A DNA stretch of 47,855 nucleotides from CBDHHC01 sp050633205 (GCA_050633205.1 JBOEGA010000102.1:1-47855); one strand, 5' to 3'; positions 1 through 7,100 are shown, counted from the first letter of the stretch. Program-made: numbers and translations. Notes: generated from the letters alone by a model not told the origin.

Positions 1-41
1 CTAATTATAGGGGGAAGGTCAGTGCAGCGTAGGTTCGCGAG

Positions 42-62
42 GTGAAGTGTAATACACTTCAC
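42..62. repeat. Perfect 9-bp inverted repeat upstream of the nitrilase-like gene
   Basis: GTGAAGTGT at 42-50 and ACACTTCAC at 54-62 form a perfect 9-bp inverted repeat around AAT. It lies about 185 bases before the first gene. It has the size of an operator or a short hairpin, but no T-run follows, so a terminator is unlikely. The function is unknown. Confidence 0.5.
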
Positions 63-247
63 ACATCTTGCGGTACTCCAAACCGGACAATTTCTTTTTG
101 TCATTTCTGGTTCATCTGACCCGTTGATGCATCTCGGTGTGATCCGGTCATGGCGCATTGTTTCTTGGTAGATTATTCACTCAGTTTTTGATTGGCTTTT
201 TGAGATGCGCTTCCTTACCTTTAGCCTGAACTGATCAAGGTGTTTTC

Positions 248-1042
248 ATGCGTATAGCAACAGCTCAAATTCAGATAGAGAACTGCCCCAAGAGTAATGC
301 CGCTCAAATGAAGAAATTCATACACGGCGCGGCGCAGGATGACGCTGACGTTATTCATTTTCCTGAATCTTCTTTATCCGGCTATGTGAAGGCGCAAATC
401 ACTGACTGGTCTGACGTTGACTGGAATGCCTTGGAAGATGAGCTTCACAACATTCAGGATTTATGCGCGGCCCAAAATATTGGAGCGGTCATTGGCTCTG
501 CTCACAACCATACCGGTATGGATCGTCCCTTTAACTGTCTTTATGTCATTGATAGCAATGGCAATATGGTTGCTCGGTATGATAAGCGGTTTTGCTCGCA
601 CAGCGAAATTACAGATTGGTATTCTGCCGGAAAGATTCCTGTTGTAGTTGATATTCAGGGCTTCAAGCTGGGTTTTGCTCTTTGTATTGAAATTCAATTT
701 CCAGAAATATTCATGGAATATGAAAGGATGGGCGTGGATTGTGTTCTTCTATCGGCCTATAGTGATTCTGAAATGTTTGCTGTGCAGGCGCAGGGACACG
801 CGGCCTGTAACAATTACTGGATCAGCTATTCGGTTCCAGCGAATATCAGTGATAAGCAATCCTCTTGTTTCATCGGGCCGGACGGTTCCGTTGTAGGCGT
901 TTGCGAACAGGGTAAAGCTGGCTATATCGTCAATAAGATCGACCCAAACGATCCGCAGTGGGCTATCCCGTGCACAAAAGCGCGTCCGTGGAGAAGATTG
1001 GCACGTGAAGGAAATATCTATGACGATTTTCAAGAAAAATGA
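248..1042 (+). CDS. Carbon-nitrogen hydrolase (nitrilase superfamily)
   Basis: This 264-residue protein spans a whole carbon-nitrogen hydrolase domain. The Glu-Lys-Cys triad is visible: Glu40 in FPESSLSGY, Lys113 in YDKRF and Cys146 in ALCIEIQFPE. Enzymes of this family hydrolyse amides or nitriles in the cytoplasm, but the substrate cannot be read from the sequence. There is no signal peptide. The ATG at 248 follows AAGG about seven bases upstream. The gene converges on the resolvase gene and lies in the segment next to the tRNA-Leu integration site, so it is probably cargo of that element. The family call is firm; the substrate is unknown. Confidence 0.85.
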   Translation: MRIATAQIQIENCPKSNAAQMKKFIHGAAQDDADVIHFPESSLSGYVKAQITDWSDVDWNALEDELHNIQDLCAAQNIGAVIGSAHNHTGMDRPFNCLYVIDSNGNMVARYDKRFCSHSEITDWYSAGKIPVVVDIQGFKLGFALCIEIQFPEIFMEYERMGVDCVLLSAYSDSEMFAVQAQGHAACNNYWISYSVPANISDKQSSCFIGPDGSVVGVCEQGKAGYIVNKIDPNDPQWAIPCTKARPWRRLAREGNIYDDFQEK

Positions 1043-1080
1043 GCTAGCACTAGCATAACGCGCCTCACCCTAGTGCTAGC
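1043..1080. terminator. Inverted repeat between convergent genes
   Basis: GCTAGCACTAG (1043-1053) and CTAGTGCTAGC (1070-1080) are perfect complements separated by 16 bases. The structure begins right after the nitrilase-like stop codon and overlaps the end of the opposing resolvase gene. A related CGTGCTAGGGTG follows near 1100. It could end transcription from both sides, but no strong T-run is present, so a recombination or protein-binding role is also possible. Confidence 0.45.
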
Positions 1081-1667
1081 CCCATACGTTTGAAGCTTCG
1101 TGCTAGGGTGGAATGACTGACACCTAGCCTTGCTGCTATATCCTTCATAGATACCTGCTGCTGGGTGAATAGGCGATGGCCTTCGAGTATGGCTTCTTCG
1201 TCCAGCTTTCGGGGCCGCCCTAAGTGCTTTCCTCTTCTTCGGGCGGCCTCAATGCCGTGCAGGGTGTTTTCAATGATGATATCGCGCTGGAATTCGGCAA
1301 AGGCGCTGAACAGGTGATAGACCAGTTTGCCGCCGGGCGTTGTTGTGTTGATGACCTCACAGAGTGAACAGAAGTGAATACCGTCATTCCTGAACCTGAC
1401 CAGCAGGTCGGATAAGTGCAGGACCGAACGGCCCAGCCTGTCGAGTTTAAAGACGACCACTGTGTCACCCGGTTTTAAGGTTTTCATCATTGCATCCAGA
1501 CCGGGCCGTTTATCAAGTGCGCCGGATATACCGTGATCCTCAAATATCTGATCACAGTTTACAGCGGTTAATGCCTCTTTCTGCATTCTCAGTTTTTGAT
1601 CTCGTGTGGAGACACGGGCATAGCCAATTCTCCGGCCTGAGCAGTCTATGTGCGGCCAAACGCTCAT
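1065..1667 (-). CDS. Serine recombinase, resolvase/invertase family
   Basis: This is a small serine recombinase of 200 residues. The N-terminal catalytic domain has IGYARVSTRDQ with nucleophile Ser20, and the FKLDRLGRS motif. The C-terminal part after GRPRKLDEEA is a resolvase-type helix-turn-helix (SMKDIAARLGVSHSTL). I chose the ATG at 1667 because GGAAGGA precedes it and the domain begins just after; an open frame continues to 1835, but that stretch contains the res-like repeats. Such enzymes resolve or invert DNA between short sites. It is divergent from the large recombinase genes and is probably part of the same element. Confidence 0.88.
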   Translation of the reverse strand: MSVWPHIDCSGRRIGYARVSTRDQKLRMQKEALTAVNCDQIFEDHGISGALDKRPGLDAMMKTLKPGDTVVVFKLDRLGRSVLHLSDLLVRFRNDGIHFCSLCEVINTTTPGGKLVYHLFSAFAEFQRDIIIENTLHGIEAARRRGKHLGRPRKLDEEAILEGHRLFTQQQVSMKDIAARLGVSHSTLARSFKRMGLALG

Positions 1668-1685
1668 GAGCTTATCCTTCCATCT

Positions 1686-1811
1686 GCAAAAGGGAAGGGT
1701 TTTGACCAGATTGTCAGTTGAGAGAAAAGGCAAGGAAAACGGCGGGGTAGAAATCTCATAACATTCATTTTTTCGTCTGATTATCAGTGTAGCAAAATCC
1801 TTCCCTTTTGC
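1686..1811. promoter_or_regulatory. Candidate res/crossover site: 19-bp inverted repeat
   Basis: The 19-mer GCAAAAGGGAAGGGTTTTG (1686-1704) recurs in reverse complement at 1793-1811 with one mismatch. The arms sit about 107 bases apart, directly upstream of the resolvase start. Between them are two similar smaller motifs, CAGATTGTCAG and CTGATTATCAG. Serine resolvases usually bind paired subsites beside their own gene, which also autoregulates them, so a res site is a reasonable inference. Confidence 0.5.
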
Positions 1812-1912
1812 GCAAGCTTTTCGTTGCGTTCGCACTTAATCATCTTCCCCCCGTTCATTCGGTTTTGGTCTCTTAAGCTTGTGGCACTCTCACAAGACAA
1901 GGAGCTACAGCC

Positions 1913-2185
1913 ATGTGCGACCACCATCACGATAACGACAACACCCCTTTAGCAATTGATTACGAGAAATACCTGGCCTGTCTGGAAGACATGGATGCCA
2001 GCGAGGAAGAGAAGCGCGAATTTATTGAAGCTCTGTGGCACATTTTGACTCATTTTGTTGATATAGGGTTTGGTGTGCATCCGGTACAGCAGGTCTTTCC
2101 TGATATTTTCCCGGAAACTGGCAATCCGGATTCGGATGATTTAGACTCTGAAAGTTCCCAACAATCACAGACACAAGAGGGTTAA
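1913..2185 (+). CDS. Small acidic hypothetical protein, recombinase companion
   Basis: The 90-residue product starts with a His/Asp-rich segment (CDHHHDND), has an amphipathic central part (residues 15-55) and ends in an acidic, Ser/Gln-rich tail. I do not recognise a domain. AAGGAG precedes the ATG by about nine bases. It ends three bases before the large recombinase gene, so the two are co-transcribed. My impression is that short ORFs of this kind often precede large serine recombinases in alphaproteobacteria. A regulator or directionality partner is possible, but nothing in the sequence proves it. Confidence 0.75.
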   Translation: MCDHHHDNDNTPLAIDYEKYLACLEDMDASEEEKREFIEALWHILTHFVDIGFGVHPVQQVFPDIFPETGNPDSDDLDSESSQQSQTQEG

Positions 2186-2188
2186 AGC

Positions 2189-3820
2189 ATGGCTCAGCAG
2201 CTAGATTCCATCAACACAAGCAAAGTGGCCGTGATTTATTGCCGGGTCTCTGATCCCAAGCAGGTGAAGGAAGGTGACGGCCTGAACTCTCAGGAAGCGC
2301 GGTGCCGGGAATTTGCCGAGCGTAAGGGCTATGAGGTTGTTCAGGTCTTCCGGGATAATCTGACGGGTAAGCTCACGGACCGTCCCGGTATGACCAAGAT
2401 GCTGGACTTCTTGACCGCGCATAAAGATACCCAGCAGCATATCGTGATCATTGACGATATTAACCGCTTGGCCAGAGGTGTGATTGCGCACTGGGAACTG
2501 AGGACCAGCATCAGCGAAGCCGGTGGCAAGCTCGAAAGTCCTTCGATTGAGTTTGGGGAAGATTCTGACTCTGTTCTGATTGAAAACTTGCTGGCTTCCG
2601 TCTCCCAGCATCAACGCGAGAAAAACCGCGAACAGGTTGTGAATAGAATGCGGGGGCGGACGCTGAACGGTTATTGGTGCTTTCATGCCCCTATTGGTTA
2701 CAAATACAAGCAGATGGACGGGCAAGGCAAAATCATGGTGAGGGATGAGCCTTTTGCTTCTATCGTTCAGGAAGCTTTAGAAGGCTTTGCCTCTGGCCGT
2801 TTTAGCAGCCAGTCGGAAGTCACGCGCTTCTTGGAAAGCCAACCTGAATTCCCGAAAGATCTGCCGAACGGTAAAATCCGGGTCTGGAAAATCACGCGAA
2901 TGCTAACCAGTCCGTTATATGCTGGCTATATTGAGCTTGAGAAATGGAATATCCCGCTGCGTCAAGGCAAGCATGAAGGCTTAATTACGCTTGAGACATA
3001 CCAGAAAATCCAGAAGCTGATTAAGGACGGAGCGAAGGCTCCGGCGCGGAAAGACATCAGCGCTGATTTTCCTCTACGCGGGTTTGTGCTGTGCGGAGAT
3101 TGTGGCCATCAACTGACTGCGGCGTGGTCCAAGGGGGAGTACAGGCATTACGCCTACTACCTTTGCCAGAAAAAGGGCTGCGCCAGCTATGGCAAGTCCA
3201 TTCGAAAAGCCAAAATTGAAGGCGAGTTTGAAGCGCTTCTGGGCACCATGAAGCCCACCAAACCAGTATTCCAAAGCACTGTCATGATGCTGAGAGATAT
3301 GTGGGATCACCGTATCGCCAAAGCTGTGGCCTTTGCCAAGTCGTTTAAGAAGAAGATTGCGGCGCTCGAAAAGCAGATTACGCAGTTCCTTGACCGGATT
3401 GTGGAATCAACCAATCCGACCGTCATTAAGACCTATGAAAAACGGATTACGGAACTGGAAAAAGAGAAGCTTTTGATCGAAGAAAAAGCCCGCTCAAAAG
3501 GCCAGCCTCGAAACACCTTCGAAGACATTATCGAACTTTCTCTGACCTTCCTGTCAAACCCTTGCAGACTCTGGCATTCAGAGCGCTTGGACCTGCAAAG
3601 AACAGTGCTGAAACTGGCATTTTCGGAGCGTTTGACCTACCAACGCGGCGAGGGTTATCGAACGCCGGATTTATCCAAGCCTTTCAAGCTCTTAAAGCAG
3701 ATTCAGGAAGGGAAAAACAATATGGTGCGGGTGGGGAGAATCGAACTCCCACTCCCGAAGGAACGGGATTTTGAATCCCGCGCGTCTACCAATTCCGCCA
3801 CACCCGCACATATCAGGTAA
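2189..3820 (+). CDS. Large serine recombinase (integrase), C-terminus fused through tRNA-Leu
   Basis: The protein has the large serine recombinase architecture. Residues 11-150 are the resolvase catalytic domain with Ser21 in YCRVSDPKQ. A recombinase domain follows around 175-290, then a zinc ribbon around 300-335 (CGDCGH and CQKKGC) and a charged coiled coil around 370-435. Such enzymes integrate and excise elements at a specific attB. The last ~30 codons lie inside the antisense of a tRNA-Leu gene (from 3723), so the present C-terminus was probably created by integration. The unintegrated form would end differently. It is translated in an operon with the preceding 90-residue protein. Confidence 0.92.
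   Translation: MAQQLDSINTSKVAVIYCRVSDPKQVKEGDGLNSQEARCREFAERKGYEVVQVFRDNLTGKLTDRPGMTKMLDFLTAHKDTQQHIVIIDDINRLARGVIAHWELRTSISEAGGKLESPSIEFGEDSDSVLIENLLASVSQHQREKNREQVVNRMRGRTLNGYWCFHAPIGYKYKQMDGQGKIMVRDEPFASIVQEALEGFASGRFSSQSEVTRFLESQPEFPKDLPNGKIRVWKITRMLTSPLYAGYIELEKWNIPLRQGKHEGLITLETYQKIQKLIKDGAKAPARKDISADFPLRGFVLCGDCGHQLTAAWSKGEYRHYAYYLCQKKGCASYGKSIRKAKIEGEFEALLGTMKPTKPVFQSTVMMLRDMWDHRIAKAVAFAKSFKKKIAALEKQITQFLDRIVESTNPTVIKTYEKRITELEKEKLLIEEKARSKGQPRNTFEDIIELSLTFLSNPCRLWHSERLDLQRTVLKLAFSERLTYQRGEGYRTPDLSKPFKLLKQIQEGKNNMVRVGRIELPLPKERDFESRASTNSATPAHIR
3723..3765. other. Probable attachment site (att) at the tRNA-Leu 3' end
   Basis: The recombinase frame enters the tRNA from its 3' end, so the crossover identity segment should lie in the 3' half of the tRNA, about 3723-3765. 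No second copy of this stretch is visible at 1-3722, so the other junction lies left of the window. The exact borders are inferred. Confidence 0.4.
3723..3807 (-). tRNA. tRNA-Leu (anticodon CAA)
   Basis: The reverse complement folds as an 85-base tRNA with a long variable arm. The acceptor stem GCGGGTG pairs with CACCCGC, followed by A and an encoded CCA at 3723-3725. The anticodon stem CGGGA/TCCCG encloses TTCAAAA, giving anticodon CAA (reads UUG). The T-arm contains GTTCGATTC. The 3' end faces the recombinase gene, the usual geometry for integration into a tRNA 3' end, and the tRNA stays intact. A promoter would lie to the right of 3808. Confidence 0.96.
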
Positions 3821-4061
3821 GAACAGCACACCTCTTGGTAGAAAGGCAGCTGAGGAGCGCGATCATAACCAGCATTCGCGCTACGTCAATATACTAATTT
3901 TAATTTTCTGAAATTTATCGCAGAAAAGTCAACTCACTGTCGTTTTTTGCTTCATAGGCAAAAGAACATCAACTGGACAAAACAACCATTCAGGTCTAAT
4001 TCAGAGACCCTGAGCTATTCCACCAATAAATAATGTAAACATCAAATCGATCAGGCAGCAT

Positions 4062-4646
4062 ATGTTACAAAAATTATACGACTGGACCATGGGACTGGCA
4101 GCACACCGCCATGCAACCTGGGCACTGGGATTTATTTCATTTATCGAAAGTTCTTTTTTTCCGATCCCCCCTCACCCCGTATTGGCAGGTATGGTTCTGG
4201 CAAACAGGGACAAGGCCTGGCTTTATGCAGCAATAGCCTCAATCACATCCGTACTGGGAGGCATTGCCGGCTACCTGATTGGCTTCTACCTGTACGATCT
4301 GGTCGGCAAACCTATAATTGACCTCTATGGAAAAGCTGAGCATTTCGAAACCTTCACCACTGTATATAATGAAAAATACGGCGCCTGGGCGGTATTCGTG
4401 GCCGGTGTCACACCATTCCCCTATAAAGTCATCACAATCGCCAGTGGCATCACAAAACTGGACTTTACTATATTTGTCGTAGCCAGTGTCGCCGCCCGCA
4501 GCCTGATATTCTTTACAATTTCTGCCCTGCTTTACTTCTACGGACCGCCAATCAGAACATTTGTTGAAAAACGGCTTGCACTTATGGCTACTGTCTTTTG
4601 CGTTCTGCTGATAGGCGGCTTTGCCCTGATTAAATACGCTTTATAA
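4062..4646 (+). CDS. YqaA/DedA-like membrane protein (VTT domain)
   Basis: A 194-residue inner-membrane protein with about five hydrophobic segments. It shows the SFFPIPPHPVLAGMVL loop and a second re-entrant-type motif, GVTPFPYKVITIASG, typical of the YqaA branch of the DedA/VTT superfamily. Members are linked to lipid flippase or membrane homeostasis functions; the role here is not defined. The DsbB gene follows after 22 bases and is probably co-transcribed. The upstream ~230 bases, to the tRNA, carry no gene. Confidence 0.85.
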   Translation: MLQKLYDWTMGLAAHRHATWALGFISFIESSFFPIPPHPVLAGMVLANRDKAWLYAAIASITSVLGGIAGYLIGFYLYDLVGKPIIDLYGKAEHFETFTTVYNEKYGAWAVFVAGVTPFPYKVITIASGITKLDFTIFVVASVAARSLIFFTISALLYFYGPPIRTFVEKRLALMATVFCVLLIGGFALIKYAL

Positions 4647-4668
4647 AATTACATTGAGGTTTGGAGCT

Positions 4669-5184
4669 ATGAACACAACAACTCTGCCGAAAACAATATA
4701 TGCAGATCAAAGCCGGATAGTGCTTCTTGTCGCTGCAAGCTTCATTATTCTGGCTGGCGCATGGGGCCTTGAAATCCTTGGCCCCTACCCGCCATGCGAC
4801 CTCTGCCTGAAACAGAGATGGGCCTATTACTTCACAATCGCTGCAGGACTGATAGCACTGGGGGTATATCGATCTTCCTATAAAAAACTGGCAATGATAA
4901 TTCTTGGCCTGATAGCCCTTGCTTTCCTGGCAAATACGGTCCTTGGAATTTATCACGCAGGCATTGAATGGAAGTTCTGGTCAGGCCCGGCGGCCTGTTC
5001 TGGTAATGCTGACCTTGGAGCTGATAGCAAATCTATTCTGGAGCAGCTGAACAGTAAACCATTTGTAAGCTGCAGTGAGGCCCAATTGCGCATCTTCTGG
5101 CTCTCTCTGGCAGGCTATAGTGCCATCTTCTCAGCAATCCTTTCAGGCCTGGCAGCATGGACTGCCTCCACTCTGAAATCATAA
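4669..5184 (+). CDS. dsbB: Disulfide bond formation protein B
   Basis: This 171-residue four-helix membrane protein has the DsbB quinone-side motif PPCDLCLKQRW (CxxC) after the first helix. Its second periplasmic pair is in GPAACSGN and KPFVSCSEA. DsbB re-oxidises periplasmic DsbA and passes electrons to quinone. I chose the ATG at 4669 rather than the TTG at 4654: GAGG lies about nine bases before it and the hydrophobic topology starts soon after. It sits behind the YqaA-like gene and ahead of a clear terminator. Confidence 0.9.
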   Translation: MNTTTLPKTIYADQSRIVLLVAASFIILAGAWGLEILGPYPPCDLCLKQRWAYYFTIAAGLIALGVYRSSYKKLAMIILGLIALAFLANTVLGIYHAGIEWKFWSGPAACSGNADLGADSKSILEQLNSKPFVSCSEAQLRIFWLSLAGYSAIFSAILSGLAAWTASTLKS

Positions 5185-5199
5185 TACAAACCTCAAAAT

Positions 5200-5224
5200 G
5201 GCTCCCCATTCAAATGCGGGAGCC
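5200..5224 (+). terminator. Rho-independent terminator after dsbB
   Basis: GGCTCCC (5200-5206) pairs with GGGAGCC (5218-5224), extended by A-U and one G-U pair, and is followed by GTTTGTTAAT. Confidence 0.75.
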
Positions 5225-5239
5225 GTTTGTTAATAATAG

Positions 5240-5254
5240 TTAATTTTTAGTTAA
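5240..5254. promoter_or_regulatory. CtrA-type box TTAA-N7-TTAA (first)
   Basis: TTAA at 5240 and TTAA at 5251 are separated by exactly seven bases, the consensus spacing of the alphaproteobacterial cell-cycle regulator CtrA. A third TTAA lies six bases before. The site is in an AT-rich gap of about 400 bases that otherwise holds only the dsbB terminator. Confidence 0.45.
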
Positions 5255-5413
5255 CTTTCTTTTTTACCCCCTCAAAAACCGTTAAAAATAATAAAAATAC
5301 GAATCATTATCCTTGTCATGTGCCAAATTAGACACAAAAACTTTCCATGTTTCCTACCCTAAAAACGAATCTATACAGAGTTTTCCCCTACCCCACAGGC
5401 AAAAAGTCTCAGA

Positions 5414-5428
5414 TTAACAAAGAGTTAA
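5414..5428. promoter_or_regulatory. CtrA-type box TTAA-N7-TTAA (second)
   Basis: A second perfect match, TTAACAAAGAGTTAA, lies about 160 bases before the small gene at 5591. Two full-consensus boxes in one intergenic region make regulation by CtrA plausible, though AT-rich DNA raises the chance rate. Confidence 0.5.
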
Positions 5429-5590
5429 TCATTGCCCAAATTGAGACAGATACCGTTCACAATGTAAACATAATCCCATGGCCAAATAAAACTCACAAAC
5501 GAAATAAAAAAACGACAAAACACTTGAAGGAATAAAACGAGAACATATATATAGATCAACAGAGATACAAGTTAACAGAGAGACAAATTC

Positions 5591-5791
5591 ATGAGTAATG
5601 ATTCAACTTTTACACCAATTGGAAATGAAGCCTCCAGGTTAATCTCAAGATTACTTAAGGCAAGGTCAGTAAAAACTCATGAAGTAAATAACTATACTGG
5701 AAATGAGCAAAAAAGAGATAATGACAATGCGCCGTCAGATTGGCAGGCAGCTCGTCAACTCAGCCTCTTTGATTATGCTGTTGGTAGCTGA
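5591..5791 (+). CDS. Small hypothetical protein (66 aa)
   Basis: A short ORF with an ATG at 5591 preceded by purine-rich AGAGAGACAAATTC, a weak ribosome site. The product is polar, with a basic helix-like centre (EASRLISRLLKARS) and a C-terminal WQAARQLSLFDYA segment. I do not recognise it. The composition looks coding and two CtrA-type boxes lie upstream. It has no neighbour in the same transcription unit: a 0.9 kb gene-free tract follows. Confidence 0.55.
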   Translation: MSNDSTFTPIGNEASRLISRLLKARSVKTHEVNNYTGNEQKRDNDNAPSDWQAARQLSLFDYAVGS

Positions 5792-6098
5792 AGACAGGCT
5801 TACAGAAATAACCCGGTGTCAAATGGACAGGAGTTAAACAGGTTAGGCAAGTGTGGTCAAAGAACAGAACCACCGTTTGTGTGTAGATAATAGTCTCGCG
5901 TAATATCGGCACAACTTTTGATTACACTTGCCGCCAAATTCGAACCAGGAACAGGACGTGTACCCCGACAGAATATTCCTGAGTTCGTGTATTATGTGCG
6001 TACTCATCAGAACCGCCCCCCTCTATGGTTCAGTGGTGAGATCATAAGCCAGCACAAAACTGGCACTTATTAGTAAGAGTTGCGTTAGTTGTGTAAAT

Positions 6099-6312
6099 GC
6101 GTCGAGTAAGTGTTGAGTATCAGAGTCAAAAAGTATCGCGTAGTTTTAGTATGAGTGCCTGACCTGGATACATTATCTGGTAGAGCGTCTTGTAGACAGG
6201 CAACACCTGATTAAAACGAATCTGGTGTCATCAAAAGTAGAGTATGCGTAGCTGTAAAAATACCGTAGTATTGTAAGCGTAGAGTAAGTTGAGTATCGCG
6301 TAAAAGTGATTG
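6099..6312 (+). repeat. Two diverged outlying copies of the ~40-bp repeat
   Basis: Segments at about 6099-6140 (with AAGTGTTGAGTATCAGAGT) and 6273-6312 (with GTAAGCGTAGAGTAAGTTG) align with the tandem unit at 6366-6500, keeping the word order GTAAGCGTA, GTTGAGTATCG, GTAAAAGT. They are separated from it by unrelated sequence. Confidence 0.55.
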
Positions 6313-6365
6313 TATTTGCGTACTTATGCATAATCCGGCTCATAGTTATATGCATAGGAAACTAC

Positions 6366-6500
6366 CTCAGTAAGCGTAAACGAATAGAGTATCGAGTAAC
6401 AGTAACTAAGTAAGCGTAAACGAGTTGAGTAACGAGTAAAAAGTAACTGAGCAAGCGTAAACGAGTTGAGTATTGAGTAAAAGTAACTGAGTAAGAGTAA
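6366..6500 (+). repeat. Tandem 40-41-bp degenerate repeat, three and a third copies
   Basis: Units start at 6366, 6406, 6447 and 6487 (partial). Each unit reads CTNAG-YAAGCGTAAACGA, then RTWGAGTAWYGAGTAA, then A-rich AGTAA. Units are 40, 41 and 40 bases with about 80-90% identity by eye. There are no spacers, so this is not a CRISPR. The units lack dyad symmetry. They may be iterons, a protein-binding array or slippage products. Confidence 0.75.
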
Positions 6501-6652
6501 TCCATATGTAATATGCCGAAATTGGTTATGTGTATTTGGCAGATATTACCTGGATAAGATGAGTTTCTTTGCGCCCCCAACTGCAAGGAAATTCTGATAG
6601 TACTGCGTAAAGAAGCATAAAAAGCGCACCCCGCGCGATAGTGCAAATAAAG

Positions 6653-6687
6653 CCGGTTCCACCCTTATCCTCAGTTGGTGGAACCGG
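6653..6687. terminator. Strong hairpin terminator
   Basis: CCGGTTCCACC (6653-6663) pairs perfectly with GGTGGAACCGG (6677-6687). On the minus strand it follows the stop of the secreted-protein gene by 15 bases and continues CTTTATTTG; on the plus strand TACTTTTT follows. It may work both ways. Confidence 0.8.
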
Positions 6688-6702
6688 TACTTTTTCCCTG
6701 CT

Positions 6703-6996
6703 TTACAATGGACGACAGGGACGACCACCAGCTTTACATTGCTTGCTTACACCTGATTTCCAGCAGTTAAGGCTTTTGCTTCGCGCCAGTACCCATGAAG
6801 CATATGGCGCTCCATATGTACCAATCACTTTAGCCCGCCATTTTGTCTTTGCACGAACACGTGCTCCGGCCCATGTTAATGCTTTGGAACCTGTGGTATA
6901 GACTTTCTTCGATGCGCATGATCCGGCCTGAGCTGGAGCAGTCGCAGCCATGGCAAGAACAGCAAGAGTAGATATAAGTACAAACAGCTTCTTCAT
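6703..6996 (-). CDS. Small secreted basic protein (97 aa)
   Basis: The N-terminus is a clear Sec signal peptide (MKKLFVLISTLAVLAMAATA, cleavage likely after APAQA, residue 24). The mature part is short and basic with four Cys in total, arranged as C near the start and then CW, QC and PC near the end, suggesting disulfides in the periplasm or outside. Motifs include KTKWRAKVIGTYGAPYASWVLARSKSLNCW. I do not recognise a function. GGAGAG lies four bases before the ATG. The gene is single, ends at a strong hairpin, and is divergent from the YaiI-like gene. Confidence 0.8.
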   Translation of the reverse strand: MKKLFVLISTLAVLAMAATAPAQAGSCASKKVYTTGSKALTWAGARVRAKTKWRAKVIGTYGAPYASWVLARSKSLNCWKSGVSKQCKAGGRPCRPL

Positions 6997-7100
6997 TTTT
7001 CTCTCCGATTATAAGATTGTGTCCCATGTGTCGTGAGAAAATTGAAAAAGATTCACATAATTATTTAGAGCTTGTCGTTCAGAATAACAAAGAAAGTACA

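Larger units (their letters stand above)
5792..6652. other. Gene-free tract rich in GAGTA/GCGTA motifs
   Basis: I find no convincing gene in these ~860 bases. The first part has small hairpins (for example GCCAG/CTGGC near 6043-6059). From about 6075 the plus strand is dominated by GAGTA, GCGTA and GTAA words, resolved below as degenerate repeats. The short minus-strand frames here simply translate the repeat into Tyr/Leu/Arg/Ser-rich strings. No tRNA, tmRNA or rRNA was recognised. Confidence 0.6.

Noticed and set aside
1668..1835. N-terminal extension of the resolvase
   Set aside because: It has no resolvase similarity, contains the inverted repeat arms, and a better ribosome site precedes the ATG at 1667.
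3562..3774. Alternate-frame ORF ending in GGENRTPTPEGTGF
   Set aside because: This is a well-known antisense tRNA-Leu translation artefact inside the recombinase gene.
5347..5535. 62-residue plus-strand ORF
   Set aside because: AT-rich, Lys/Asn/Thr-rich low-complexity product with no ribosome site; it spans a CtrA-type box.
6366..6500. Possible CRISPR array
   Set aside because: The repeats are contiguous, without spacers, and vary between units; no cas genes are near.
5225..6652. Chromosome replication origin
   Set aside because: Only CtrA-type boxes and one imperfect DnaA-box-like site are visible; no cluster of DnaA boxes or dnaA/parAB/hemE neighbours was found.
6173..6728. Minus-strand short reading frames of about 60-94 residues
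   Set aside because: They only translate the GAGTA/GCGTA repeat into Tyr/Leu/Arg strings, with no ribosome site and no domain.
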